Origin: Nevskia sp.
GTDB taxonomy: Bacteria > Pseudomonadota > Gammaproteobacteria > Nevskiales > Nevskiaceae
NCBI GenBank assembly: GCA_019689635.1
Contig: JADGHB010000025.1
Span: 1 to 36,096, forward strand
Direction: 5' to 3'
DNA length: 36,096 bases
Below are positions 10,868-17,653 of the stretch, piece by piece. Position numbers and translations under genes: made by a program. Each line of letters starts with the position of its first letter. Positions within the stretch are counted from its first letter, which is position 1. The notes under the pieces are model-generated. The model had not been told where the DNA came from. It did not search any database and saw nothing but the letters and a program-made list of their open reading frames with translations.

Positions 10868-11002
10868 TAATCATGCAGGGGTGAATCGACGGCGACCGCC
10901 CGACCGAGGCGCCGTCCGTTCTCGGCGCACGGGCGGCCGCCGGCGCCGCCTGCCATGCGGCGCCGTGCCGGCAGAGAAAAAGATTTAAGAACGCGCGCCG
11001 CG
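10868..11002. other. Non-coding stretch between the RND promoter and dksA-like gene
   Basis: No gene seen. It contains a GC-rich inverted repeat (GGCGCCG ... CGGCGCC, around 10941-10963) without a following U-tract on the strand that would end the DksA-like transcript, so termination there is not assured. Confidence 0.3.
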
Positions 11003-11443
11003 TCAGCGGTCGCGGAAATGCGTTTCGACGCGCTCGTCCTGATCCTTGACGTCCACGCAGACCGTGGCGGTCGGCCGTGCCAGCAGACGCGGGATGCCGA
11101 TCGGCTCGCCGGTCTTGACGCAGTAGCCGTATTCGCGGTCGCGGATGCGGCGCAGCGCCTCGTCGATCTTGCGCAGCAGCATGGATTCGCGCTCGCGCAG
11201 CCGCAGATCCAGCCAGTGTTCTTCTTCGGCGGTGGCGCGATCGGCGGGATCGGCAAAGACTTCGCGCTGATGCAGGCGTTCTTTGACGTCCACCTCGCGC
11301 GCCAGCACCTCCTCGCGCATCTTCAGCAGCCGCTGGCGGAAGAATTCGAGCTGGACGTCGTTCATGTATTCGGAATCCGGCATCGCGCGGATGTCGTCTT
11401 CCGTGAGTTCGGTACCGTTGAGCGGGGCGCGCGCACGCCGCAC
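11003..11443 (-). CDS. dksA: DksA/TraR-family RNA polymerase-binding protein, two-cysteine type
   Basis: A secondary-channel regulator that acts with ppGpp on RNA polymerase. From the GTG at 11443 it has 146 aa. The conserved 'EYMN..QL..FR..L' entry to the coiled coil is present (25-39). The coiled-coil tip motif D65-x2-D68-x-A70 is intact, matching the functional tip of E. coli DksA. The C-terminal globular domain ('GEPIGIPRLLARPTA') is present, but only C108 and C129 of the four zinc cysteines remain; T111 and V132 replace the others. This pattern recalls zinc-independent DksA2-type proteins. The start is doubtful: no Shine-Dalgarno precedes the GTG, and the frame stays open upstream into the adjacent Lys/Pro-rich gene with coding-like codon use. 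It is therefore probably the C-terminal part of a single larger protein. Confidence 0.88.
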   Translation of the reverse strand: MRRARAPLNGTELTEDDIRAMPDSEYMNDVQLEFFRQRLLKMREEVLAREVDVKERLHQREVFADPADRATAEEEHWLDLRLRERESMLLRKIDEALRRIRDREYGYCVKTGEPIGIPRLLARPTATVCVDVKDQDERVETHFRDR

Positions 11444-11502
11444 CGCGACCGGCTTGGCCGTCGGCGTGTGCTTGGCCGGCGCCGGGCGCGGCGCCGGTTT
11501 CG

Positions 11503-11910
11503 TTACAGCGTGGGGAACAGCGGAGGTTGCGGCGCTTCCGGTTCCGCGCTCGGCGGGGCGGGCGGACTCGGCGGCGTGGCTTGCACCTCGGGCGCCGGCG
11601 GCGGCGGTGGCGTGGGCGCCGTGACGCTGGGCGCTACCGGGCGCGGCTTTTTTTTTTCGATCATGGCCCGCGGCTGCGGTGCCGCCTTCTTGGCGGCGAC
11701 TTTCCTGGCCGCTGGCTTTTTCGCCGCTTTCTTGGGCGTCTTCGGAGCCGCTTTCTTGGCGGCCGGTTTGGCCGCGCGCTTGGCAGCCGCTTTCTTCAAT
11801 AATTTCTTGACCGCCTTGACCGCACTCCTCGCTGCCGACTTCTTCGCCGCTTTCCGGACGGCGGGTTTTTTCTTTGCCTTGGACTTTGCCGGGCTCTTTT
11901 TGCTGGTCAC
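11503..11910 (-). CDS. Histone H1-like Lys/Ala-rich protein with Pro-rich tail (possible N-terminal part of DksA)
   Basis: From GTG 11910, preceded by GGAG at a 6-nt spacing, the ORF encodes 135 aa. Residues 1-80 are AAKK-type repeats rich in Lys and Ala, like bacterial histone H1-like tails that bind nucleic acid non-specifically. Residues 85-135 form a Pro-rich linker with a PPPPP run. It ends in TAA at 11503. The DksA-like gene follows on the same strand in the -1 frame, and that frame reads as coding straight after the TAA. Lys/Ala-rich N-terminal extensions on DksA are known to me from some gammaproteobacteria such as Xanthomonas, which supports a single gene split by a frameshift. Alternatively it is a separate H1-like protein co-transcribed with DksA. 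Longer starts up to 12036 lie inside the promoter region and are unlikely. Confidence 0.75.
   Translation of the reverse strand: MTSKKSPAKSKAKKKPAVRKAAKKSAARSAVKAVKKLLKKAAAKRAAKPAAKKAAPKTPKKAAKKPAARKVAAKKAAPQPRAMIEKKKPRPVAPSVTAPTPPPPPAPEVQATPPSPPAPPSAEPEAPQPPLFPTL
11648..11657 (-). other. A10 homopolymer containing an in-frame A-AAA-AAG slippery heptamer
   Basis: In the zero frame of the H1-like ORF the codons read GAA AAA AAA AAG, so the dnaX-type -1 slippery heptamer A AAA AAG is exactly in phase. A -1 shift here, or an extra A from transcriptional slippage, enters a frame that is open without a stop into the DksA-like protein. Loss of one A gives an early stop. Confidence 0.6.
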
Positions 11911-11974
11911 CGGTGTCTCCGTGCTAAGCAAACGGTAAGTTAGATTAAGGCGCACAGCGCCTCGAAGCTCGCGC

Positions 11975-12003
11975 GTTATAGCACCCGTCCCGAACAACGT
12001 CAA
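11975..12003 (-). promoter_or_regulatory. Promoter of the H1-like/DksA locus
   Basis: On the reverse strand TTGACG (11998-12003) and TATAAC (11975-11980) are spaced by exactly 17 nt, a strong sigma70 match followed by a GC-rich discriminator. The start would be near 11968, about 58 nt before the GTG. The -35 element overlaps the first base of the epmA start codon. Confidence 0.65.
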
Positions 12004-12992
12004 TGAAAAATCGCGACCGCTGGCAGCCCCGGGCAACGCTCGACGCGCTGCGCGCCCGCGCGCGTCTGTACGAGGCCTTGCGAGGCTATTTCGCGGGACA
12101 GGGCGTGCTGGAAGTGGAGACCCCCATCCTGTCGGTTGCGGCCACCGTGGACCCCTCGATCGACAGTTTCCGGGTTTCTGCCGCCGGGTCCGAACAGCAC
12201 CTCCCGCATGCCGGCCACTGGCTGCAGACCTCGCCGGAGTTCGCCATGAAGCGCCTGCTCGCCGCCGGCTCGGGGCCGATCTGGCAACTCGCGCGGGTGT
12301 TCCGCGCCGGGGAGCAGGGACGCCACCACAATCCGGAGTTCACGCTGCTGGAATGGTACCGTCCGGGTTGGGACCATCACCGCCTGATGAACGAGGTGGA
12401 AAGCCTGCTGCGCGCGGTCGGCGTCGCCGCACCGGGGCCCTGGCCGCGGATGAGCTACCGCGAGGCCTTCCTGCACCACGCCGGAATCGATCCCTTCGAG
12501 GCCGATCTCGCTGCCCTGCGTGCGGCTTGCGCAGACCAGGCCGCCTACGCCGAGTCCCCGGCGTCTCCGGTGTCGCGCGATTTCTACCTCGACCTGCTGA
12601 TGGCGCACGCGGTGGGTCCACGGCTGGGGGTGGCACAGCCCGAGTTCGTGTTCGATTTTCCCGCCAGCCAGGCGGCGCTGGCGCGGATTCGTCCCGGCCC
12701 GCCGCCGGTGGCCGAACGCTTCGAACTGTTCTGGAAGGGGATGGAACTGGCCAACGGTTTCCACGAATTGAGCGACGCGGCCGAGCAGCGCGCGCGATTT
12801 CTCGCCCAGCAGGAGACACGGCGCGCGCAGGGACGCGAGGTGCCCCCCTACGACGAGCGTCTGATCGAGGCTCTGGACGCGGGTCTGCCGGATTGCGCCG
12901 GCGTGGCGCTGGGCGTGGACCGTCTGCTCATGCTACTGCTCGACCTGCCGGAGCTGGCGGATACCCTGGCCTTCGATTTCGAGCGAGCGTAA
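12003..12992 (+). CDS. epmA: EF-P lysine aminoacylase EpmA (GenX/PoxA)
   Basis: A class II lysyl-tRNA synthetase paralogue lacking the anticodon-binding domain. It ligates (R)-beta-lysine onto a conserved lysine of elongation factor P, which then relieves ribosome stalling at polyproline. At 329 aa it has family length. Class II motifs are clear: 'FLEVETPILS'-like motif 1 (GVLEVETPILSVAATVDP), motif 2 'RVFRAGEQGRHHNPEFTLLEWY', and motif 3 'GVALGVDRLLMLLLDLPELADTLAF'. The ATG at 12003 gives the expected N-terminus; no clear Shine-Dalgarno is visible. It is divergent from the H1-like/DksA locus, whose -35 hexamer touches this start codon. The partner efp and epmB genes are not in the window. 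Confidence 0.94.
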   Translation: MKNRDRWQPRATLDALRARARLYEALRGYFAGQGVLEVETPILSVAATVDPSIDSFRVSAAGSEQHLPHAGHWLQTSPEFAMKRLLAAGSGPIWQLARVFRAGEQGRHHNPEFTLLEWYRPGWDHHRLMNEVESLLRAVGVAAPGPWPRMSYREAFLHHAGIDPFEADLAALRAACADQAAYAESPASPVSRDFYLDLLMAHAVGPRLGVAQPEFVFDFPASQAALARIRPGPPPVAERFELFWKGMELANGFHELSDAAEQRARFLAQQETRRAQGREVPPYDERLIEALDAGLPDCAGVALGVDRLLMLLLDLPELADTLAFDFERA

Positions 12993-13018
12993 GGCGCGCC
13001 AGGCTTGCGCTCGCGCAT

Positions 13019-13351
13019 TCAGAGCAGGGCGCTGACCGCCGCGGGCAGCTTGTAGCGTTTGTTGGCGAACAACTTGGTCAGCAGCAGCGTGAGCCACTGG
13101 CGCGAGCTGGTGAAACTGCGCAATACGATGTAGCGGTCGGGGCCTTCCGACTCCAGCTCGTAGCGTTCGATGGTGGCCGTCACCGGCTCGCGCTCGCCTT
13201 TGAGCAGGGCCTTGACCGTCAGGCGATTGTTGGCGGAGTCGATGCTGCATTCCAGGATCTCCCCGTAAGCGCCCAGTTTGTCGTTGACGTACGCCTTCAG
13301 CGCCAGCGCCAGCGCGCCGTCTTTCATGCCTCGCGCCATATTGCGTAGCAT
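13019..13351 (-). CDS. Uncharacterised small protein
   Basis: A 110-aa protein of unknown function. The start at 13351 is well supported by a strong Shine-Dalgarno (GGGGAGGAG) 2-3 nt upstream of the ATG at short spacing. The protein is mixed alpha/beta in appearance: a basic N-terminus, 'GALALALKAYVNDKLGAYGEILECSIDSANNRLTV', then 'VTATIERYELE' and a hydrophobic/basic end. A pattern of amphipathic strands suggests a lipid- or protein-binding fold, but I recognise no family. There is no signal peptide. It faces epmA (27 nt between stops) and follows phoH on the same strand after 87 nt, so it could be the end of that operon or independently expressed. Confidence 0.7.
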   Translation of the reverse strand: MLRNMARGMKDGALALALKAYVNDKLGAYGEILECSIDSANNRLTVKALLKGEREPVTATIERYELESEGPDRYIVLRSFTSSRQWLTLLLTKLFANKRYKLPAAVSALL

Positions 13352-13438
13352 GACTCCTCCCCGGTGGATCGAACCTCTGAATCTGAAGCTGCGCAGCGAC
13401 CTGCCGCACTGACGGAACTGGAGTTCGCGGCGCGCCTT

Positions 13439-14914
13439 TCAAAGAATATCGGAAGCGTAAGCCGCCAGCCGCGAGCGTTCGCCGCGCGCCAGGGTGACGT
13501 GGCCGCCGTGCGGCCAGCCGCGGAAGCGGTCCACGACATAGGTCAGGCCGGAGGTGGTTTCCGACAGGTAAGGCGTGTCGATCTGCGACAGGTTGCCGAT
13601 GCAGATCATCTTGCTGCCGGGGCCGCAGCGGGTGATCAGGGTCTTCATTTGCTTGGGCGTCAGGTTCTGCGCCTCGTCGATGATGATGTAGCGGTTCAAG
13701 AAGGTGCGGCCGCGCATGAAATTGAGGCTGCGGATCTTGATGCGCTTGGACAGCAAGTCGTTGGTGGCGGCGCGCTCCCAATCGCCGGCATTGCTGGTCT
13801 GGGTCAGCACTTCCAGGTTATCCATCAGCGCCCCCATCCAGGGCGTCATCTTCTCCTCCTCGGTGCCGGGCAAAAAGCCGATGTCTTCGCCCAGCGGTAC
13901 GGTCACGCGGGTCATGATGATCTCGCGGTAGCGCGGCTCGTCCAGGGTCTGGGCCAGGCCCGCGGCGAGCGCCAGCAGGGTCTTGCCGGTGCCGGCCGCG
14001 CCGAGCAGGGTGACGAAGTCGATCTCGGGGTCGAGCAGCAGGTTGAGCGCGAAGTTCTGTTCCCGGTTCTTGGCGTGGATGCCCCACACCGGCGTCTTGC
14101 CGGCGCGGTAGTCGCGGATCACCTGCAGAGTGGCGCTGCGCTCGTCCTTGGCCAGCACGCGCAGCTCCAGGCCACGCTCGGCTTCGTCCGGCAGATAGAG
14201 GTACTCGTTGACGTACCAGTCCTTCACCAGCGGTCCCGACACGCGGTAGCAGGCGCGGCCCCGCTCGTCCTGCCAGGACTCCATCTTGTCGCCGTGGGTC
14301 TGCCAGAAGTCCGCCGGCAACTGGACATGGCCGGTGTAGAGCAGATCCAGGTCTTCCAGCACCTGGTCGTTGTAATAGTCCTCGGTGTGGACCCCGACGA
14401 TGGCGGCCTTGATGCGCAGGTTGATGTCCTTGGACACCAGGGTCACGCGGCGGCCGGGGTGTTCGCTCTGCAGCGCCAGCGCGGTGATCAGGATGGAGTG
14501 ATCGGGCTTGGAGCCGGGCAGCAGCGGCGGCAGCGAGGCGTCGGGCGGCCGGGTCTGGAAGTACAGTCGGCCGCTGGCCGGCGCACCGTGTCCGCCGTTA
14601 CCGCGCGACGACGGCGCGGGTAGCGGCAGGCCCTTCTCGATCTGCGCGTGGTCCTTGTCGCGCATCATCTCTTCGAGGAAGCGGCTGACCTGGCGCGCGT
14701 TGCGCGCGACTTCGCTGGTACCTTTCTTGGCCGCGTCCAGTTCTTCGAGCACCACCATCGGGATGAACAGGTCGTGTTCCTCGAAGCGGAACAGGCTGGC
14801 GGGGTCGTGCATCAGCACGTTGGTGTCGAGAACGAAGATTTTCTTTTTCACGTCGGGCGCGACCGCGCGCGCCCGCAGCGGGGCGACGGCGGCGATGGAG
14901 GGCGGTTGTTTCAA
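13439..14914 (-). CDS. PhoH-family PIN-ATPase protein (PhoH2/YlaK type)
   Basis: A 491-aa fusion of an N-terminal PIN ribonuclease domain and a C-terminal PhoH P-loop ATPase. The PIN domain begins with 'FVLDTNVLMHDP' and continues with 'IPMVVLEELDAAKKG' and 'LVSKDINLRIKA'. The ATPase has Walker A 'GAAGTGKT', Walker B 'IIIDEAQNL' and sensor-like 'GNLSQIDTPYL'. In studied members this architecture acts as an RNA helicase/RNase in stress or toxin-antitoxin contexts. It starts at TTG 14914 (10 nt after the bcp stop); a GTG giving MKKKIFVLDTNVL is an alternative start that would remove the poorly conserved N-terminal 21 residues. It is probably co-transcribed with gcvR and bcp. Confidence 0.93.
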   Translation of the reverse strand: MKQPPSIAAVAPLRARAVAPDVKKKIFVLDTNVLMHDPASLFRFEEHDLFIPMVVLEELDAAKKGTSEVARNARQVSRFLEEMMRDKDHAQIEKGLPLPAPSSRGNGGHGAPASGRLYFQTRPPDASLPPLLPGSKPDHSILITALALQSEHPGRRVTLVSKDINLRIKAAIVGVHTEDYYNDQVLEDLDLLYTGHVQLPADFWQTHGDKMESWQDERGRACYRVSGPLVKDWYVNEYLYLPDEAERGLELRVLAKDERSATLQVIRDYRAGKTPVWGIHAKNREQNFALNLLLDPEIDFVTLLGAAGTGKTLLALAAGLAQTLDEPRYREIIMTRVTVPLGEDIGFLPGTEEEKMTPWMGALMDNLEVLTQTSNAGDWERAATNDLLSKRIKIRSLNFMRGRTFLNRYIIIDEAQNLTPKQMKTLITRCGPGSKMICIGNLSQIDTPYLSETTSGLTYVVDRFRGWPHGGHVTLARGERSRLAAYASDIL

Positions 14915-14924
14915 GGCAGAAGAT

Positions 14925-15389
14925 TTAGAGCGCTTTCACCGCTTGCAGAACTTCGGCGGCATGGCCCTTGGGCGAGACCTTGCGCCAGATTTTACGCAAC
15001 ACGCCCTGCGCGTCGAACAGGAACGTGCAGCGCTCGATGCCGAGGTATTTGCGGCCGTACATGCTTTTTTCGACGATGGCGCCGAAGGCCTCGCACAGCT
15101 TGCCGTCGGCGTCGGACAGCAAAGCGTAGGGGAACCCGAACTTGGCGCAGAACCCGTCGTGCGACTTCACGCTGTCCCTGGACACGCCCACGATGTCGGC
15201 CCCGGCCTTGACGAAGTCCGGGTAGTGCGCGGTGAACTCCTGGCCTTCCAGCGTGCAGCCTGGCGTGTTGTCCTTGGGGTAGAAATACACCACCAGTTTT
15301 TTGCCCCGGTAGTCCTTGAGGCTCAACTCGCGGCCGCCGCTGGCGGGGAGCTTCAGGGCGGGCGCCTTGTCGCCGATTTTCAGGCTCAT
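14925..15389 (-). CDS. bcp: Thioredoxin-dependent peroxiredoxin Bcp/PrxQ
   Basis: Cytoplasmic thiol peroxidase of 154 aa reducing hydrogen peroxide and organic hydroperoxides with thioredoxin. The peroxidatic cysteine C45 is in 'YPKDNTPGCTLEGQEF'. The E. coli-type resolving Cys five residues later is absent (Gln50). Instead C81 in 'HDGFCAKFGFP' is 36 residues away, the spacing of the helix-alpha3 type described for Xylella PrxQ. C99 is a further cysteine. The gene lies between gcvR and phoH on the minus strand (gaps of 12 and 10 nt). gcvR-bcp divergent from dapA is the E. coli arrangement. Confidence 0.95.
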   Translation of the reverse strand: MSLKIGDKAPALKLPASGGRELSLKDYRGKKLVVYFYPKDNTPGCTLEGQEFTAHYPDFVKAGADIVGVSRDSVKSHDGFCAKFGFPYALLSDADGKLCEAFGAIVEKSMYGRKYLGIERCTFLFDAQGVLRKIWRKVSPKGHAAEVLQAVKAL

Positions 15390-15401
15390 CTTGATCGGGG
15401 T

Positions 15402-15944
15402 TCAGCTCTTGATCGGATCCAGCATACCGTCGGCATTGAGATCGTCGCACAAATCCATAAAGGATTCGCGCAGCGCCTGCGGATGCTGGTTGACCGGCAC
15501 GTGCAGCACCATCTGCACGCTGACCATGCCGGCCCCGGTGTGGGTCGATTGATACTTCTGGGTGGACATTTCCGCCACCTGCACGTCCTGACTGTGGAAG
15601 AACTCCAGCAGGTGCACCAGCAGATCGGGTTGCTGCGGGGCGATCACGTCGGCGGCATAGGGGCGGAAGTCCGGGTTCTGCTCGCGCGGCGCACAGCGCT
15701 GGAAGCGCACCTGCAAATCGAGTTTCTCGGCGATTCCGGGCAAGGCGGTCTCCAGCCGACCCAGCGCGCTCCAGTTGCCGGACACGACCAGATTGGCGGT
15801 CAGCCGATCGCCGATCGGCGCGATGCGGCAATCCTCCACTTCGCAGCCGCGCTCGCGGATCGCCTTGAACAGCTCCAGCGCCAACTGCGGTCGCGGGGTG
15901 GCGAGGACGGAGATCGACAGGAGGTTCTCGGAATTGGGAGCCAT
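15402..15944 (-). CDS. gcvR: GcvR-like ACT-domain protein (glycine cleavage repressor family)
   Basis: A 180-aa protein with two tandem ACT domains: residues about 8-80 (LLSISVLATPRPQLALELFKAI) and 95-165 (DVIAPQQPDLLVHLLEFFHSQDVQVAEMST). In E. coli GcvR binds glycine and interacts with the activator GcvA to repress the glycine cleavage operon; no GcvA or gcv gene is in the window, so this role is by homology. The place immediately divergent from dapA and followed by bcp is conserved with E. coli and supports the name. The start at ATG 15944 has a plain upstream region; a direct repeat GATGTCGGG lies 27-46 bp upstream. Confidence 0.88.
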   Translation of the reverse strand: MAPNSENLLSISVLATPRPQLALELFKAIRERGCEVEDCRIAPIGDRLTANLVVSGNWSALGRLETALPGIAEKLDLQVRFQRCAPREQNPDFRPYAADVIAPQQPDLLVHLLEFFHSQDVQVAEMSTQKYQSTHTGAGMVSVQMVLHVPVNQHPQALRESFMDLCDDLNADGMLDPIKS

Positions 15945-16025
15945 CGGGTGTCTGGGTCAGGGATTTCTAGAGATGTCGGGGGATGTCGGGCGCGGCGACC
16001 GCGGCGGCAGCACGGGCCGCTTCGT

Positions 16026-16031
16026 TATAAT
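16026..16031 (+). promoter_or_regulatory. -10 element of dapA
   Basis: A consensus TATAAT lies 45 nt before the dapA start codon. A convincing -35 hexamer is not evident, so an activator or non-consensus -35 may be used. Confidence 0.5.
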
Positions 16032-16075
16032 GCCACTTTGACCGCGCCAAGTTTACCCCGCCGCCGGCGGTTCGC

Positions 16076-16969
16076 ATGAATCTACCCTCGCTTCAGGGCA
16101 GCATCGTCGCCCTCGTCACCCCGATGACCGCGGACGGTGCGGTCGATTTCGCCGCGCTGGAACGCCTGGTCGAATGGCACATCGCCGAGGGCACCGACGG
16201 CATCGTGGCGGTCGGCACCACCGGCGAGTCGGCCACGCTCGACGTGGCCGAGCACGTGGAGGTCATCCGCCGCACGGTCAAGGCCGCACGCGGCCGCATC
16301 CCGGTGATCGCCGGCACCGGCGCCAACGCCACGCGCGAGGCGATCGAGCTCACGGCGGCCGGCAAGGATGCCGGCGCGGTCGCCTGCCTGCTGGTGACGC
16401 CGTATTACAACAAGCCGCCGCAGGAAGGGCTCTACCGTCACTACAAAGCCGTGGCCGAGGCGGTGGACGTGCCGATCCTGCTCTACAACGTGCCCGGCCG
16501 CACCGGCTGCGACCTGCAGCCGGCCACCGTCGCGCGACTGGCGCAGATTCCCAACATCGTCGGCCTCAAGGAGGCCAAGGGCGAACTCGGCCGCACGCGC
16601 GAGCTGCTGGCGCTCAAGCTTCCGCCGCGCTTCACCCTGCTGTCCGGCGACGACGCCACGGCCTGCGAATCCATCCTGCTCGGCTTCCGCGGCGACATCT
16701 CGGTGACCGCCAACGTCGCGCCCCGGTTGATGCACGAGATGTGCGCGGCGGCGGCCTGCGGCGACGGGCCGCGCGCGCGCGAGCTCGACCGGCGTCTGCA
16801 GCCGCTGCACAAAAACCTGTTCCTCGATCCCAACCCGATCCCGGTCAAGTGGGCGCTGCATCAGATGGGCCGCATCGGCCCCGGCATCCGCTTGCCGCTG
16901 GTGCCGCTGGATCCCTCACACCATGCCGCGGTGCGCGAGGCCCTGGGCGCGGCCGGAGTCCTATCGTGA
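16076..16969 (+). CDS. dapA: 4-hydroxy-tetrahydrodipicolinate synthase
   Basis: First committed enzyme of diaminopimelate/lysine synthesis, condensing pyruvate with aspartate semialdehyde in the cytoplasm. At 297 aa it has normal length. The TIM-barrel active-site residues are all present: T48-T49 in 'GTTGES', Y137 in 'LLYNVPGRTG', R142, and Schiff-base K165 in 'GLKEAKGE'. It is divergent from gcvR. Its stop overlaps the start of a small lipoprotein gene (GTGA), the place held by bamC in E. coli. dapD and dapE are also in this window but in other transcription units. Confidence 0.98.
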   Translation: MNLPSLQGSIVALVTPMTADGAVDFAALERLVEWHIAEGTDGIVAVGTTGESATLDVAEHVEVIRRTVKAARGRIPVIAGTGANATREAIELTAAGKDAGAVACLLVTPYYNKPPQEGLYRHYKAVAEAVDVPILLYNVPGRTGCDLQPATVARLAQIPNIVGLKEAKGELGRTRELLALKLPPRFTLLSGDDATACESILLGFRGDISVTANVAPRLMHEMCAAAACGDGPRARELDRRLQPLHKNLFLDPNPIPVKWALHQMGRIGPGIRLPLVPLDPSHHAAVREALGAAGVLS

Positions 16970-17274
16970 ATCTGTTCCTGAGATTGGCCGGCGTCTCGGC
17001 CGCATTGTCGGTGGCGGCCTGTGCCGCCAACGGCTATTGCTTGAGCCAGCAGCGCTACGACCATGCCGCTTCGGTGCCGCCCATCCACGGCGGCGAGGGT
17101 CTGGAAGTGCCCAGCGCGCCGACCGCGCTCAAGGTGCCGCCGGCGCCGGCGGTGGACGTGCCCTACGGCGCGCGCGTCCCCGATCCGCAGCGCCCCGGCC
17201 ACACCAAGATCGAGTGCCTGGACCAGCCGCCGCCCATGCCCTCGCCACAGGCGCTCGCTGGCGCGCCGCAATAG
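16966..17274 (+). CDS. Small proline-rich lipoprotein after dapA (possible BamC remnant)
   Basis: A 102-aa protein whose GTG start overlaps the dapA stop by 4 nt. The N-terminal signal ends in a lipobox-like 'SVAAC' (Cys19), so it is probably lipidated. The mature part is short, Pro-rich and apparently unstructured, with the repeated pattern 'LEVPSAPTALKVPPAPAVDVP', and two further cysteines. In E. coli the gene after dapA is bamC, whose lipoprotein N-terminus is a similar unstructured segment followed by two helix-grip domains. Those domains are entirely absent here. It may be a reduced BamC that only retains the BamD-binding tail, or an unrelated lipoprotein; position is the main argument. 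Confidence 0.72.
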   Translation: MNLFLRLAGVSAALSVAACAANGYCLSQQRYDHAASVPPIHGGEGLEVPSAPTALKVPPAPAVDVPYGARVPDPQRPGHTKIECLDQPPPMPSPQALAGAPQ

Positions 17275-17305
17275 CCGCGGAAAGAAAAGCCTGCTGCCCG
17301 GCGGT

Positions 17306-17311
17306 TAAAAT
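17306..17311 (+). promoter_or_regulatory. -10-like element upstream of tRNA-Ser
   Basis: TAAAAT 55 nt before the tRNA 5' end in the only non-coding gap upstream; no clear -35. Confidence 0.3.
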
Positions 17312-17366
17312 GCCAGGCCGCAGGCCAGACTCCGACAGGGACGGAGGCGAGCGGGGCCGATATTCC

Positions 17367-17459
17367 GGAGGGATGTCCGAGTGGTTTAAGGAGCACGCCT
17401 GGAAAGCGTGTATAGGGCCAAAAGCCCTATCGAGGGTTCGAATCCCTCTCCCTCCGCCA
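17367..17459 (+). tRNA. tRNA-Ser (GGA anticodon)
   Basis: A complete 93-nt class II tRNA with encoded CCA. The acceptor stem is GGAGGGA/TCCCTCC with G discriminator. The anticodon arm CACGCCTGGAAAGCGTG gives anticodon GGA. A long variable arm (TAGGGCCAAAAGCCCTA) and T arm GGGTTCGAATCCC follow. Confidence 0.97.
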
Positions 17460-17475
17460 CTTCCGTGAAAAGACT

Positions 17476-17501
17476 CCGTGCAGGTTTCCGCACGGGGTTT
17501 T
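17476..17501 (+). terminator. Rho-independent terminator of tRNA-Ser
   Basis: CCGTGC (17476-17481) pairs with GCACGG (17490-17495) around an 8-nt loop and is followed by GGTTTT. It lies 17 nt after the tRNA. Confidence 0.65.
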
Positions 17502-17653
17502 CTTGCCAGCGTTCAACCCAGCAGCGCGGCGCGCGCCGGATGCGAGGCGGTTGCCCAAGACCTCGCCCGAACTGGCTCAGGTTACGGCTTTTGCTTTTTC
17601 GCCCGAATGAATAGCCTTGCGTCCTGGGCTTGGAGCCGAGCGGGGACGAGACG

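Noticed and set aside
11641-11660. T10/A10 tract as a simple phase-variation repeat
   Set aside because: Possible, but only the +1 A variant extends the product and loss of an A truncates it; a slippery site or single-gene frameshift explains the context better, so it is treated there.
15971-15990. Direct repeat GATGTCGGG as an operator
   Set aside because: Only two short copies, no palindromic form; chance in GC-rich DNA is likely.
17367-17459. tRNA-Ser as an integration site
   Set aside because: No integrase and no direct repeat of the tRNA 3' end was seen nearby; flanking genes look like core genome.
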